Positions 32,190 to 43,272 of a DNA stretch of 64,000 nucleotides are shown here, one piece after another. This DNA is from Toxorhynchites rutilus septentrionalis (taxonomy: Eukaryota > Arthropoda > Insecta > Diptera > Culicidae), in assembly GCF_029784135.1 (NCBI RefSeq), contig NC_073746.1, positions 298,165,614 through 298,229,613 of the forward strand. Direction: 5' to 3'. Numbering within the stretch: position 1 is the stretch's first letter; each line of letters opens with the position of its first letter. The notes under the pieces are model-generated. The model did not search any database, was not told the DNA's origin, and saw only the letters and a program-made list of their open reading frames with translations. A program made the position numbers and the translations under genes.

Positions 32190-32860
32190 ACTGGGCCGAC
32201 ACGTTTGGCGTAGGATTACGTCTTTCATTTCTATAAGGGGTGTAAAATCAAAGTTTCGAAAGCGTTACGCCGGAGACCGAGATTTTGAGCGTTAATAGCT
32301 CCTAAACAACTGAACGAAATGGTATGATAAATATAGTAAGTTGAAATCAAAAGAATTCCAATTGACTTTCACGTCTGTTCCCCGCCTGCAAAACACCGTA
32401 TCTGTCCGTTCGTCCGATCGGTATCAACTCGCAAACAGCGTTGTTCTAGAATCTAGATCTATAACTACAAAATATTGTTTACGGTAACACTTATCATCAC
32501 CAATTTAGTTTTTTCTCGTCGCCATTTATAGTAACTTGAAATCAAAAGAATTCCACTTGACTTTCACGTCTTTTCCCCGCCTGCAACACACCGTATCTGT
32601 CCGTTCGTCCGATCGGTATCAACTCTCAGTCTTTTCACTCTCTCGACTCTTTTCTGTTCTGTTAGCTCATGGCACACTTCTTCGAGCAGTGGTGCCAGAG
32701 CGCCATACACTACAATAAACACTTCATTCGAAAGGTAAAATGTCTACGCGTTATATACTTGTTACTTTTTGATCCAAAAACTTGTTTCGATAGCCTTAAA
32801 AAACTATGGATGGGTTATACCTATGATATAACCGCAAGGTTGACGTAGGACTGCCTTTGG
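32190..32860 (+). repeat. GACGTAG-superfamily copy with 100-bp direct repeat
   Basis: This starts with the GCGTAGGATTACGTC end block (32207-32221) and 'tttcatttctataaggggtg'. A block of about 100 bp (32333-32431 and 32530-32628; 'gaaatcaaaagaattcca', 'ccgatcggtatcaactc') is directly repeated. It ends at an inverted terminal hairpin and GACGTAGGACT (32813-32850), oriented opposite to the start, so the piece probably joins two copies. Confidence 0.5.
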
Positions 32861-33394
32861 CTTTGTAATTAATTGTATTTCTTCGATTAGCAATAATCCC
32901 ACCTTGGAATCTCAATTTAAGTCAATTCATGCAATATGGTAGTAGTTATCGCAGCAAATAGTTATCAACATTTTGACTAATCATCAAACGGTATGCGTAG
33001 AAATTCAGTGAGCTGGCGACATGAAGGGCTATCTTCCAATGCAGTCTTGAATAATCTCGCCAAAGCGTTGCATTTGTACCCGCTTTTGTAGATCGTAATC
33101 GTAACTGAGTGGATTTCCGAGCGGCACTCGCTTATATATCGATTGGTGTGATTTCAATAGCCTGTTTTGAAAGCAATTTTAGGGCTGTTAAAACAAGTTT
33201 CGGGATCAAAAAGTAACAAGCATATAACACGTATACATCTTATCTTTCTAATGAAGTGTTTATCATACCATTTCGTTCAGTTGTTTAGGAGCTATTAACG
33301 CTCAAAATCTCGTTCTCTGGCGTAACGCTTTTGTTTTCGAAACTTTGAACTTACACCCCAGTATAGAAATGAAAGACGTAGGCCTACATCAAAA
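32861..33394 (-). repeat. Inverted GACGTAG-superfamily copy with promoter
   Basis: Read on the minus strand from 33394: a GACGTAG/CTACGTC-type end block, 'tttcatttctatactggggt', 'cgttaatagctcctaaacaa', 'cttgttactttttgatcc', then 'caaaacaggctattgaaatc' and a TATATAAG (33138-33131) with TCAGTT (33108-33103). The order equals that of the plus-strand pieces at 32190-32800 and 29820-29960, which shows these blocks belong to one ancestral unit. Confidence 0.6.
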
Positions 33395-33813
33395 CAGGCT
33401 ATTGAAATCACCAATCGGTATATAAGCGAGCGCTGCTCGGAAATCCACTCAGTTATAACTGAACAGCGATTGGAGCATGTTGTCGCTGTGGTGGTGAAGC
33501 TAACTTCGTTTATGATGAAAGCGCTGATGAACGGTGTCACCGAGAGCCTGGAGAATGATACCACTGAAAAGGCTACCAAGAGAATATCAGCTTCGAAAAA
33601 CGGTTCCGCTTGAGACATCGGAGCAGCCACCACACACACACACGCATACATGCGCCCAATTCTTTTCGTTTGTTTGGTTATTGAGTTAGCATTAAGTGGC
33701 ATCGAGAAGTATCCGGAAAGATGTCATCGTTGCTGAGAAATAATCTGCCAGTTCCCCTTGGAATTGAAAATTACATTCAAGCGAAAGAGTTTTTTTTTAT
33801 TGTTGACGTAGAA
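33395..33813 (+). repeat. Second plus-strand promoter repeat
   Basis: This has TATATAAG at 33419-33426 and TCAGTT at 33449-33454, nearly identical to 29917-29952 over more than 100 bp. It is followed by a CA microsatellite (33628-33644) and the 'aatctgccagttcccctt' block also present at 30420 and 38830. Confidence 0.6.
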
Positions 33814-34540
33814 CTACGTCTTTCATTAAGGGTGCCAAATCAGAAAAAAGGTCACGCTTTTATGAAATAAAGTTAACGTTAATAACTATTTTTGCCGCGA
33901 ACGGATGTTGACGATTCACATACCAAACTGTAGAGTACAGGTTAGAGTGATAAAATAATAATGAAGAAACATAAGAAGCATGCTATGGAAACTATAGACC
34001 AATCAGATGAAAGGAAGAATATAGCCAAGCTATAAAAGCGTGAGCCATTCCGCGCAGCGAGCATTCTTACAACGGATGTGGAACGGAAACATCAACTGGA
34101 AAGTAGCAGCAGTGGAACCAGTGGACATCAAGGCGAGCATGAGAGCTGAGCGGTGGACAGGCGAGCTATGCCCCACATCGAGATTCTGTGGCAGCATTAG
34201 CAGCAGCAAAAATCACGAGCAGAACGTTTCGGGTACGCTCTCTCCTTTAGAGAACGCACTTTCCCGACACCGAAAAATGGCAGCAACGAACTTCAAGGGC
34301 AACAGGGCGAGCTTCCCTACCCATGCCGTCAATAACGAGCAAACTTATCGGCGATCAACGAAGGGGAATGATTTAATGTCTCCGTGAACAAAGAAGAGAA
34401 GAAGAAGAATAAGAACTAAGGGGAATATTTGCCTAGAGAATCAATATTTGATTTCGCTGAGGCAAACGTTCGATATCGTTCTACATACGAAGTAACGGAC
34501 ATCGCTTGTTCTTACTTGTTTTGCGTCATCACTAGAGCCG

Positions 34541-35862
34541 GGTTCAGACGGTGCGAGTAAGCATACGAGTCGATCTAGTCAGTTACTGCAGTGCAGCTAC
34601 TCACACCGTGTGAACACATCATGCCAGTTAGTGTCATGTGTGATTCGGCGTGCGAGCTACTTCAAAGTTTTTTGAATTTACTCGCACTCGCATCCCTCAA
34701 AACGTCAAAAAACAGAATTTAGCGTTCGAATCAGGGATGCCAAATGTAAACAAATGTCTCTATTTTTAAGATATTTGAAAATATGCGAAGATATTTATAG
34801 ACTTGAAAAATATTGGAAAAACAAATAAAACCCTAATAGTTTCTAAACGGAATCGTTGTTATTTTGTTTGGCACACTGGCGGGGCACGTTTTCTTATTGA
34901 GACAGTTTTATTGGGAATCTAAATATAAAATCATCATCGGGCACAATTTTCATTCAAAATTCACTCACAACTTGCAAAAAAAAGTATTGTTCTAAGAAAC
35001 AGAATACATATTCGATTTGAAAAAAGTATATTTTCATTCATTATTTTAGTTTTTGAGACGTATTTATTCCTCCGGCGAATCTACTATCATTTTCATTTCA
35101 CAAATTGGTACACGAAGCTGCTGTCAACGCGAAGTAAATCAAATTTTGAAAAATCTTTTAGACTGCCATTTGTAGCACCACATACTTTCGGAATTAATTA
35201 AGCTATGGATGCTTTCGAGGTTCTAAAAAATAGCGACAATAATCTGATATATATTCCATATTCCAGAAGAAAGGCACATCATTTCTAGTTTCACTCATGA
35301 GTGTATATTGGCGTTGTATTTGTGGAGCAATTAAATCCAACAGTTTTTTCACTTTTTCAGGTGTTATTTCCAACACTGCTCTGTACTCTCGGGGATCATC
35401 ATCGTGGAGTTACTCCAGTATTGTATTTGTTACTCCTTTTCTTTGCATCCAATTCCTGGCCCGAATCCTTTTTTCTTTCTGCTTTTTTCGGATAGTACCC
35501 TCAGTTCAAAGAAATTCAGCACAAAGTATTTGTAAACACGGCCAGCGTGTGTCTCGCGATAAAATTTAAAATTGTGTAATGATAAATTCAACTGAAAACC
35601 TAAGCCGAAAACAGCCAATAAATAAGTTGATTTCGGATCAATCATCTGTCAAATTCGGACCTGATTGCTGTTTCTGACTATTTGATGGACATTTGAAAAA
35701 TCGTCTGGCATCTCTGGTAAACCCGTACTTAGTATCTAGTTTCTTGTCAGCAGCTCACATTGTGTGAACGGACAAGGCGAGTCAACCATTTGTCAAGCGA
35801 GTTCACCGGGTCAGTAGCTGCTCGTTGTGAAGTCAGCTACTAGCAACGTATAAATGGGCCTT
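34541..35862. mobile_element. Composite element 1: outer MITE around a Harbinger relic
   Basis: The outer ends are 'gccgggttcagacggtgc' (left) and 'agcaacgtataaatgggcc' (right); the next composite repeats both. Nested inside, CAGGGATGCCAAAT (34731) and GTCTGGCATCTCTGG (about 35708-35722) are inverted ends of a second element of about 990 bp that carries Harbinger-like coding remnants. Confidence 0.6.
35197..35500 (-). pseudogene. PIF/Harbinger (HARBI1-like) transposase relic 1
   Basis: The minus frame reads WMQRKGVTNTI, then a stop, then DPREYRAVLEITPEKVKKLL and DLIAPQIQRQ. It corresponds to the segment before the DDE domain in Harbinger nucleases. It is shorter and more damaged than the relic at 36397, but retains the NW codon that is a stop there. 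Confidence 0.55.
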
Positions 35863-35872
35863 AAGCCGGGTT

Positions 35873-37157
35873 CAGACGGTGCGAGTAAGCATACGAGTCG
35901 GTCTAGTCAGTTACTGCAGTGCAGCTACTCACACCGTGTGAACACATCATGCCAGTTATTGTCATGTGTGATCCGGCGTGCGAGCTACTTCAAAGTTTTT
36001 TGAATTTACTCGCACTTGCATGCTTCACAACGTCAAAAACAGAATTTAGCGTTCGAATCAGTGATGCCAAATGTAATGAAATGTCTCAATTTTTAAGATA
36101 TTTGAAAATATGTGAAGATATTTATAGACTTGAAAATTATTGGAAAAACAAATAAAACCCTCATAGTTTCTAAACGAAATAATTGTTATTTCGTTTTGCA
36201 CGCTGGCGGGGCACGCTTTCTTTTTGAGATAGTTTTCTTGAGAATCTCTAATATAGAATCATTATCAGATCACAACTTACAAAAAAAAGTATTGTTCTAA
36301 GAAACAGAATACATATTCGATTTAAAAAAGTACATTTTCATTCATTATTAAAATTTTTGAAGCGTATTTATTGCACCTGCAAATCGACTATCATTTTCAT
36401 TTCACAAAATAAATAAAATTAAAAAAAAAATCTTTTAGACTACCATTTATAACATCACATCCTTTCGGAATTATCTGAGCTATGGATGTTTTCGAGATTC
36501 TAAAAAATATCGACAACAATCCCAACGATATTCCAAAACAAAGGCACATCAATGTCATTTCTAATTTAACTCTTGCAGGTACAGCATCCCTCATGACTGT
36601 ATCTTGGCGTTGTATTCGTGGAGCAATTAAATCCAACAGTTTTTTCACTTGTTCAGGTGTTATTATCAACACTGCTCTGTAATCTCGGGGATCCTCATCG
36701 TAGAGTTCCTTCAATATTGTATTTGTTGCTCCTTTTCTTTGCATCTAATTCCTGGCCCGAATCCTTTTCTCTTTCTGCTTTTTCGGATAGTACCTTCAGT
36801 TCAAAGAAATTCAGCACAAAGTATGTATTTTTAAACACGATCAGCGTTTGTTTTGCTATAAAATTGTGTGATGATACATTCAACTGAAAACCTAAGATGA
36901 AAACTGCCAATAAAGAAGTCGATTTTGGACCAATCATTTGACAAATTCGGACCTGATTGCTGTTTCTGACTATTTGATGGACATTTGAAAAGTCGCCTGG
37001 CATCCCTGGTAAACCCGTGCCGTAGTATCTAGTTTCTCGCCAGCAGCTCACACTGTGTGAACGGACAAGGCGAGTCAACCAATTGTCAAGCGAGTCCACC
37101 GGGTCAGTAGCTGCTCATTGTCAAGTCAGCTACTAGCAACGTATAAATGGGCCTTTA
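35873..37157. mobile_element. Composite element 2, tandem partner of composite 1
   Basis: It repeats the same outer ends (35873 and 37138-37156) and the inner ends (CAGTGATGCCAAATG at 36059; CTGGCATCCCTGG at about 36996-37011) in the same order as composite 1, with clear divergence. The two composites are head-to-tail with about 10 bases between them. Confidence 0.6.
36397..36790 (-). pseudogene. PIF/Harbinger (HARBI1-like) transposase relic 2
   Basis: The minus strand reads KRIRARN, a stop (36745-36747, where relic 1 has Trp), then MQRKGATNTILKELYDEDPR, DYRAVLIITPEQVKKLLDLI, QDTVMRDAVPARVKLEMTL and SIFFRISKTSIAQIIP. This is the HTH-containing region just before the DDE domain of Harbinger nucleases. 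No catalytic Asp remains, and the frame runs off into AT-rich sequence. Confidence 0.7.
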
Positions 37158-38251
37158 GGATTGGGCGATCTTGGATCGATTTTCAGAAGATCGATCTTTT
37201 CCATTTCGATTTCCGATTTTTTGAATCGATTTATTGTACCCGAAAATCACAAAGATCGATCTTTTGCTCTCGATTTTCTCGATCCTAGAGTTTTTTTTAA
37301 TGTACATCGAATTTAATCTCACCACCTGACAATTTTCATAAACTTTTGAATAACTTTCGAAGATGTCAAATCAGGGATAGTGTATAGGATTGGGCGATCT
37401 AGGATCGATATTTAGAAGATCGATCTTTTTCTCTCCGATTTTCGATTTTTCGGTCGATTCTTCCTACTCAAAGAAAAAAAATCGTGAAAATCTATTTTTT
37501 CTTTGCTATTGTTCCGATCTTTTTGATCGGTGAAACAAAAGTATTGTAAATTCGTTTTTCAGTGAACATTGATTCTTAACAAGAACCGCTTGACAAATTT
37601 CACTGGATCCTTTTCAGGGTTATCGAATTAGTGGTCGTAAATTTAGGAGAAGCAGTTTTGTAAGTTTGGTCATTACGAAACAAGTGGTCACAAGTTATAT
37701 TTACACCATCATATCCACTAGGCTGACAGTAAGAATTGTGACGAGATGGAATATTGACATCAGATCCAACTAAAGCGTTCTTTACTAGAACTGGAACTAT
37801 TTCCAATATTTCGATTAAATGCCAGGCGTATTAAACGATTGGATTCAACGGATTATCGTCAGCGGAGTTCTAGATGAATATCAGTTGAATTTCTAATAAT
37901 AATTTTCAATTAATTTATTTAATTAAATAATTCCATGACGGTTCAAGATGAATGCCCTGCAAAATATTTTTTTTTCTGAGCTTTCCTGTATTTTGTGACC
38001 TTCATTTTGAGAATCAAACCGAAATGCCTTTGATGTGTGAATAGAAATATAAAATGCTAATTTCATGTTTAAAGAAAAGACAATACTTATATAGAACAAG
38101 TAGATAAATTGGAAAAAGGCATTCGATTTTTCAAAGATCGATTCAGCAAAGTTCGATTCTTTGGTACCGATTTAATCAGTGAATCGATCCCTGTGCCGTT
38201 TAGAAAATCGATCCATCAAGATCGATCTTTTTCTAAAGATCGCCCAATCCT
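37157..38251. mobile_element. GATCGAT-rich TIR element (hAT-like ends)
   Basis: AGGATTGGGCGATCT occurs at 37157 and again at 37386, and is inverted at 38235-38251 (AAAGATCGCCCAATCCT). The doubled left end suggests either a nested second copy or a partial duplication. Subterminal GATCGATCTTTT motifs are repeated many times near both ends. The TGGGCGAT end is hAT-like, but I see no 8-bp target duplication. Confidence 0.5.
37600..37806 (-). other. Unassigned exon-like ORF inside the GATCGAT element
   Basis: The frame encodes a protein-like stretch (ALVGSDVNIPSRHNSYC, then QPSGYDGVNITCDHLF, then RNDQTYKTASPKFTTT) with two spaced cysteines and an N-glycosylation-like NIT, ending at TGA 37600-37602. 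It has no ATG of its own in frame and is open a short way upstream. The composition looks like secreted or extracellular host protein and not like transposase. It may be a host exon captured by the element, or chance. Confidence 0.3.
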
Positions 38252-38598
38252 AGTTATCACATGCCTTCATTTCGGATTGAGCTGTGGACGCGACCGAATT
38301 ACTTACTCGCTGATGTCTCTGGCATTGCAATCATTACATCAAACTAACGCCATTCCATTAAGGTTCTGAATTACACAATTGTGTGGGGAGTCATCAAACT
38401 AGGCTATCATCGACTCACCAAGAAAATAATTGTTCAGGAATTTTGTTTGTGATTTGGTTTTTCACGACAGTAACCAAACTATATCCACCAAGGATTACAA
38501 CTGAGCTAATCAAGACCGAAAATATTAATAGAAAGGGCTTCTGTTGAGAAAAGCGCAAAGCGGAGACTTGAACAAAATAACAGCGTAGTTCTACGTCA

Positions 38599-39195
38599 AC
38601 AATGTGGTCGTGTCTTGGACACAACCTCCTATAATTTTTTTTTATTCATATAATACTGGGACCGAATACATTTTGTTTTGTAAAGAAGGCGACAAAGAGA
38701 GTAACTGCATCGAAAATTGGTTCCGCTTGAGGCATCGGAGCATCCGCCACACACACATAAACGTGCGCAACTCTTTTCGTTTGCTGGTTATCGATTACAA
38801 TCCAGAAAGATGTGATCCTTGCTGCAAAATAATCTGCCAGTTCCCCATGGAATTGAAAATTACATTCAAGCGAAAGAGTTTATTTTAATGTTTTCTATCC
38901 ATATAATACTGCGACCAAATACATTTGGTTTTGTTATTTGTCAATCAAGTGCAGTTAGCAGAAAAGCTTCTGAAGATTATTCTTCCACATCAGTAGAATA
39001 TTTTCGTATCCAATATTAGATGCATAAAACCTTGTGCCACCAACGTAACGCTCTCGTTTTCGAAGTCCCCCAAATATTCATCCATTCATTTATTCAGAAT
39101 GGATTCAGATTCAACTTCAAACAAATGATCACTTAATCAACGATAGTCCTACGTTACCCTATCGGTTGTACTATAGATATAACCAACTTCCTGTT
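38599..39195 (+). repeat. Promoter-repeat downstream half, third copy
   Basis: This matches 30110-30780: 'ggttccgcttgaggcatc', the 'aatctgccagttcccca' block, 'aacgtaacgctctcgttttc', 'aacgatagtcctacgt' and the near-palindrome at 39164-39184. The first 35 bases ('gtcgtgtcttggacacaacc') also follow the right ends of copies B and C. Confidence 0.55.
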
Positions 39196-40463
39196 TTGAC
39201 GTAGAACTACGTCTTTCATTAAGGGTGCCAAATCAGAAAACAGGTCACGTTTTTATGAAATAAAGTTAACATTATAACTATTTTTGTCGCGAACGGATTT
39301 TAGCGATTTACATACTAAACGAATCGGAAATTCCCTAAGATTTGTTTAATATGCTATACATTAGAATCCCTTGGTTTGTAAATGGTTAAAATTCATGAAA
39401 ACTTTAAGCGTTTCTATTTCCCCATACATTTGTTCAGTCCATTTGTGTGCTTTCCCGAACGAGCAATTTATCGACGAGCAACGAAGGGGAATCGTAATAT
39501 ATAAAGTCACCGTGAACAAAGGAAAAGAAGAAGAATGAAGGGGAATACTTGCCTAGAGTATAAACAGTGGTTGTGCGCCAAAAAATCATTTGGGGAATAC
39601 CAAGTATCTAGAATGTCGTATTGGAATGTTATAAGTTATTTGGGTTCGCGTGCCAGTCGCAACACTATCTTCAACTAGGATTGCATTTGCACTAGTCTTG
39701 ATCATAATGAAGTAATGCTACTGTTTTCGAGGTGGTTGATAATAAAAAGATTTTATTTCGCTTGTTTAATCACCAAGAAAGTGAATGTCGTTCTGGAATT
39801 TTGTATGTCATTAGGTTTCGCTTGCCAGTAGTAAAACTTCCTACACTAAGGGTGACAGCTGCGCTTATCTCGAGTATGAGAAAGTAATGCAACTTTTTTT
39901 GAGGCCAGTAATATAAACAGAAGTGTTTCTTTTGAGAATAGCGCAAAATGATGAGAAGTGTTTATATTCCTAGTAGTTTCAAGCCACCAATGTATGGTTC
40001 TGTATGCATGCTATAGCGAACGCTTGTTTGGCGCTTGATTTACGTTGTACGAACGATGCCTGGAGGTGCAATTCCACTGAGGCAATACTAAATAACATGT
40101 AGCATGATATTTGATACTTGCAAGTGTTGTCATTGTTGTTGTTTCCTCGCGGTGCCAAAAATATATTGATATAATCGTCTGTAACCGAGTCTATGTCAAT
40201 TGCGAAAAAGGTCACCGGAATAGCGTTCGAGATAAATTTTCAGTATTGACATGAAATAAATTGCGACATATGATCAGCTAGTATATTGTTCTGCGAAGGC
40301 AAGAATGAATCATCAGTCAATTATTGTCAACTGATTCTACAACGAAAAAAACATTTCAGAGATTGTTTTACTAAGCAGTTGTTTCTAAAATTTCACAGCA
40401 TTATAGAATAATATCCGAAGATTTGAACAAGCGTCTTTTTTAATATAACAGCGTAGTTCTACG
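39196..40463 (+). mobile_element. GACGTAG-family element copy B, uninterrupted
   Basis: The left end TTGACGTAGAACTACGTC and right end GCGTAGTTCTACGTCAACA are inverted over 16-18 bases. At about 1,268 bp this is the cleanest copy. It is the natural empty-site reference for the mariner inserted in copy C and the LINE fragment in copy D. A short minus-strand frame (40160-40020, APRGNNNNDNTCKYQISCY) is recognisably kept in copy C, but I cannot show that it is translated. Confidence 0.62.
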
Positions 40464-40692
40464 TCAACAATGCGGTCGTATCTTGGACACAATTTTTTGA
40501 AAAACGAAAAATCATTCAAAAATCGGGGTTTTCATAAAAAAAATTGATGCCAAATGTATTATAATTGCACAAAACGTTGAGTTTTACTGTTATCTCGAAA
40601 AAAAAAGCTGTTTGAAAAGTCGATTTTTGACAAAAAAAAAGTCACAGGAGGGTTGTATCCTAGACACGACCGCATAGTTGACGTAGGATTCC
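40452..40692. repeat. Large imperfect hairpin at the end of copy B
   Basis: CTACGTCAACAATGCGGTCG with TCTTGGACACAA (40460-40492) is mirrored by TTGTATCCTAGACACGACCG and CATAGTTGACGTAGGATTCC (40653-40692). The loop of about 155 bases is A/T-rich. The arm extends the terminal inverted repeat beyond the 18 bases seen in other copies. Confidence 0.55.
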
Positions 40693-41600
40693 GTTAGGTT
40701 ATCTGCTGCATGCTGATTTTGGATATGTTTGAAGAATTACATTGTTAAACTCTTCAATAATGATTTGGGTCCGTTTTGTCTAGTTGTTAGGTATTGTTTG
40801 TTCACTTCACCAGTGTCCATAACCGAGTGATAATGATAGAAGGATGGTGATTATGCTGAAGAAGATGGTGCGTATCACGTACCAAAGCCGCCCTCTTTGG
40901 TCCTGGACTAGATGGCTTCTGTGTTATGTATGGATGAAATAAAGAAAAAAAGCTCATCAAAGCAATATAAGATAATTATCATTATCGAACACAATTTTTC
41001 TCACCCGAAAAAAAGTGTTACTATAGTATAGAGAAAATATATTTGAAATGGAAAATTAATTTCATTCATTATTTTTTTATTTTCTGAGTGTTTATTCAAT
41101 CCATTTCTTTTTCGTTTTGAACCCAACGGAACACGATGCTGCATGCCTCAATGCGAATTTCAATTATGCTAAGAGCACCCAATATGATATGTAGAACATA
41201 TGTGAAATCACTTTCTCGAATATTCCTTCATTTTTCCAATTTTGCTCGTCGCATGAACTTTCCTTGGGAGAAAGAAAATCGTTTCATATTTCAAGTCATT
41301 TTAACACAATAGCTACCATACACAATTTTACACTTACAGTTGTGCTAAAAGTTTTACGAAGCAACCAACATAAAAGGTCCAAATTTAAATTTTATTTATA
41401 TTTTATCAAGCATAAGTTCTATTCAGTTCATTGAAACATCATTCTTCAATCAACCCATCGAAAGATTCTTATTGGAACGGAAAAACACTCGTTCATCGCT
41501 CCCAACTTATTCGCCAGCACGTATGCAATCAGCAATGCCCACGCTAGTTACAATGAACACTATCCATTTGTGCGCGTCGTTAGTTAAACTATCGAGGGTA
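40693..41600. repeat. Spacer with a distant copy of the dispersed 'cagaatac' module
   Basis: 41000-41160 resembles the modules at 34985, 36290 and 44760. No ORF above background. Confidence 0.35.
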
Positions 41601-42439
41601 TTTACATGCTGATTTCCCCCAAACACCTAGGATTTGAAGGAAGGAAGGTATTGTATTATAGAGACTTTAGACTTTTGCAGTTCATTCGTCTCTAGCCTTG
41701 AGAAAGGCCCTTTGAAAACTCTACTCTACTCTACTCCAGCGCTACCACCTCCGCCCTCTTGCCTTGAGAAAGCCACTCAATCCCTCGCCGTCCAGCTCGT
41801 CCAGCAACGATGTTGTCCAGTCGGTGTCCACACAAAGAATGAAGGATTTGAAATCTCTGTTAGCGAATACATGTCGGTGGGAAAAAGCACCCCCTACTTT
41901 CATGTATCTGCAATGCCGATTTCCGCCAGGCAGCTTGGTTTTGATGTCTCTGTTAGGGACCCGCCGCATGTGTCGTCAATTTCGACCAATCAGAAGTAGG
42001 TATTTCCGTTGGGATATGGGTTGAGATTTTTCAATTATTCGATAGTTAGTTTCATGACATATATTGTTTTATTCAATGTAAAAAATTGTTATGGAGTGCC
42101 GAAATTGATTGACGTAAAAATCTCATCAATCCATCGTGAAATGACTGAGCAGTAAGCATTTGAAATTGGACAATTTTCACGATGCGCTCGATTTTCGATT
42201 TTCAATTTGTACCCCAATATGTTCCCGAAAGACGTAATCCTACGTCAAAAATTTTTTTTGAGACAACTGTAAATCTCGACGAGTCTCGGACACAATCCTC
42301 CGGTAAATTTTGTTTTTAGAGCACAGTGCGCTTCAGTTATTTCTCAATTAAAAACTATACAATATGCATAAATAAGTGATTAATATTACGATGATAATAC
42401 ATCGAATCTGTTCGAGTCATGCCTAATTTTTTGCCACGG
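41600..42439. repeat. LINE/SINE-like non-coding repeat and GACGTAATCCTACGTC block
   Basis: 'cagttcattcgtctctagcc' plus 'ttgagaaaggccctttga' (41680-41717) is a sequence common in culicine repeats. An inverted GACGTAATCCTACGTC (42231-42246) marks another GACGTAG-superfamily end, followed by 'gagtctcggacacaatcc'. A 121-codon ORF here overlaps others in every frame and is not called. Confidence 0.35.
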
Positions 42440-43272
42440 TAGTTAACCCTATTTTGATCCCACATGATACAGCGCTAATAGAGGTTGAACGATGACAACG
42501 GAAGGCGAGAAGTCACATGTCCGAAGTAGGAAACAATCCTCTCTCCACGTTCGCGGTTCGCTACGTGACCCACCGCTGCAAGAGCCCAAATCGGGGAGAG
42601 CCGACTGGGAGCCGGTTCGCACATACACACATGCACACATGTCAGCCGCACTCTCAGCGCGTACACAGCTGCTGTCACATGTGCGCGTATTTTCTCTCAG
42701 TATATGCGCAGGAAATCGTCTCCGAGAGTGGTCTCTGCTCAGCAAGCGGTGTTTGTGTGTCGTATCGTCGTCGCATGCTACGCGAGATCAACGCGGATTT
42801 GCCGTTTACAAACCACCGATCCCGACACCGATTGACGTCGAGTGGAGTGTGTACTGAAATTATCATTGCTTGTTTGTGCGGCAAACTGGACAGATTTTCC
42901 GTGCCCTCTGGGTTCTCTTTCGCTCCGGTAGGTGTGTTTTTCCTCCTCGATTTGCATTGAATGGCAATCAACGCGACCGGGTGTTTTGATGAGTGTTCCA
43001 AGATTTCTTTAGTTTACAATTTTGCGGGTGATAATTTTCCTTTGGAAAAGGTGGAACCACCAGTGCTAGATAGTGCAAGTGATTCTCGATTCGATCCATT
43101 GAGAGACGCCTTTTTGTTTCCAAGTGCGTTCCGACACGAGAGACATCCATCCCCGAAAGTGTAAACTAAAAGACCGGGATATTTTTAAGTAATCTAAAAC
43201 CATCCGTGTGTGCGTGTGTAAATATCAGATAGAAAAATATAAATTGTCAGCCCAAAGCTAAAAATAGTAAGT
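42440..43272 (+). promoter_or_regulatory. Candidate host 5' non-coding exon or promoter region
   Basis: This stretch is richer in GC and CpG than its surroundings and free of recognised repeats. It contains CA/TG-rich runs (42610-42690) and ends at a strong donor-like GTAAGT at 43267-43272. Overlapping ORFs occur in all frames, as expected of GC-rich untranslated DNA. No protein similarity is recognised, and no TATA/initiator pair is convincing. Confidence 0.3.

Larger units (their letters stand above)
33814..38598 (+). mobile_element. GACGTAG-family element copy A, split by nested elements
   Basis: The left end TTGACGTAGAACTACGTC (33817) and the right end GCGTAGTTCTACGTCAACA (38580-38598) are inverted. 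Interior blocks shared with copies B-D include 'gaaataaagttaacgtta', 'caacgaaggggaat', 'gtgaacaaag' and 'gaaaagcgcaaag' near the right end. Composite Harbinger elements (34541-37157) and a GATCGAT-rich element (37157-38251) are inserted inside. A TATAAAAG at 34031-34038 precedes a 115-codon ORF (34040-34387) with no known family. Confidence 0.6.

Noticed and set aside
34040..34387. 115-codon ORF after a TATAAAAG
   Set aside because: It is attractive because of the TATA box, but it has no similarity and is not kept in related copies B-D, so it is not called a gene.
39979..40215. Small minus-strand ORF shared by copies B and C
   Set aside because: Conservation is no higher than that of the surrounding non-coding repeat and the start is not shared.
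42492..43164. Overlapping ORFs of 67-147 codons on both strands
   Set aside because: Open frames in all phases at once indicate non-coding, GC-richer sequence. No start context or domain favours any.
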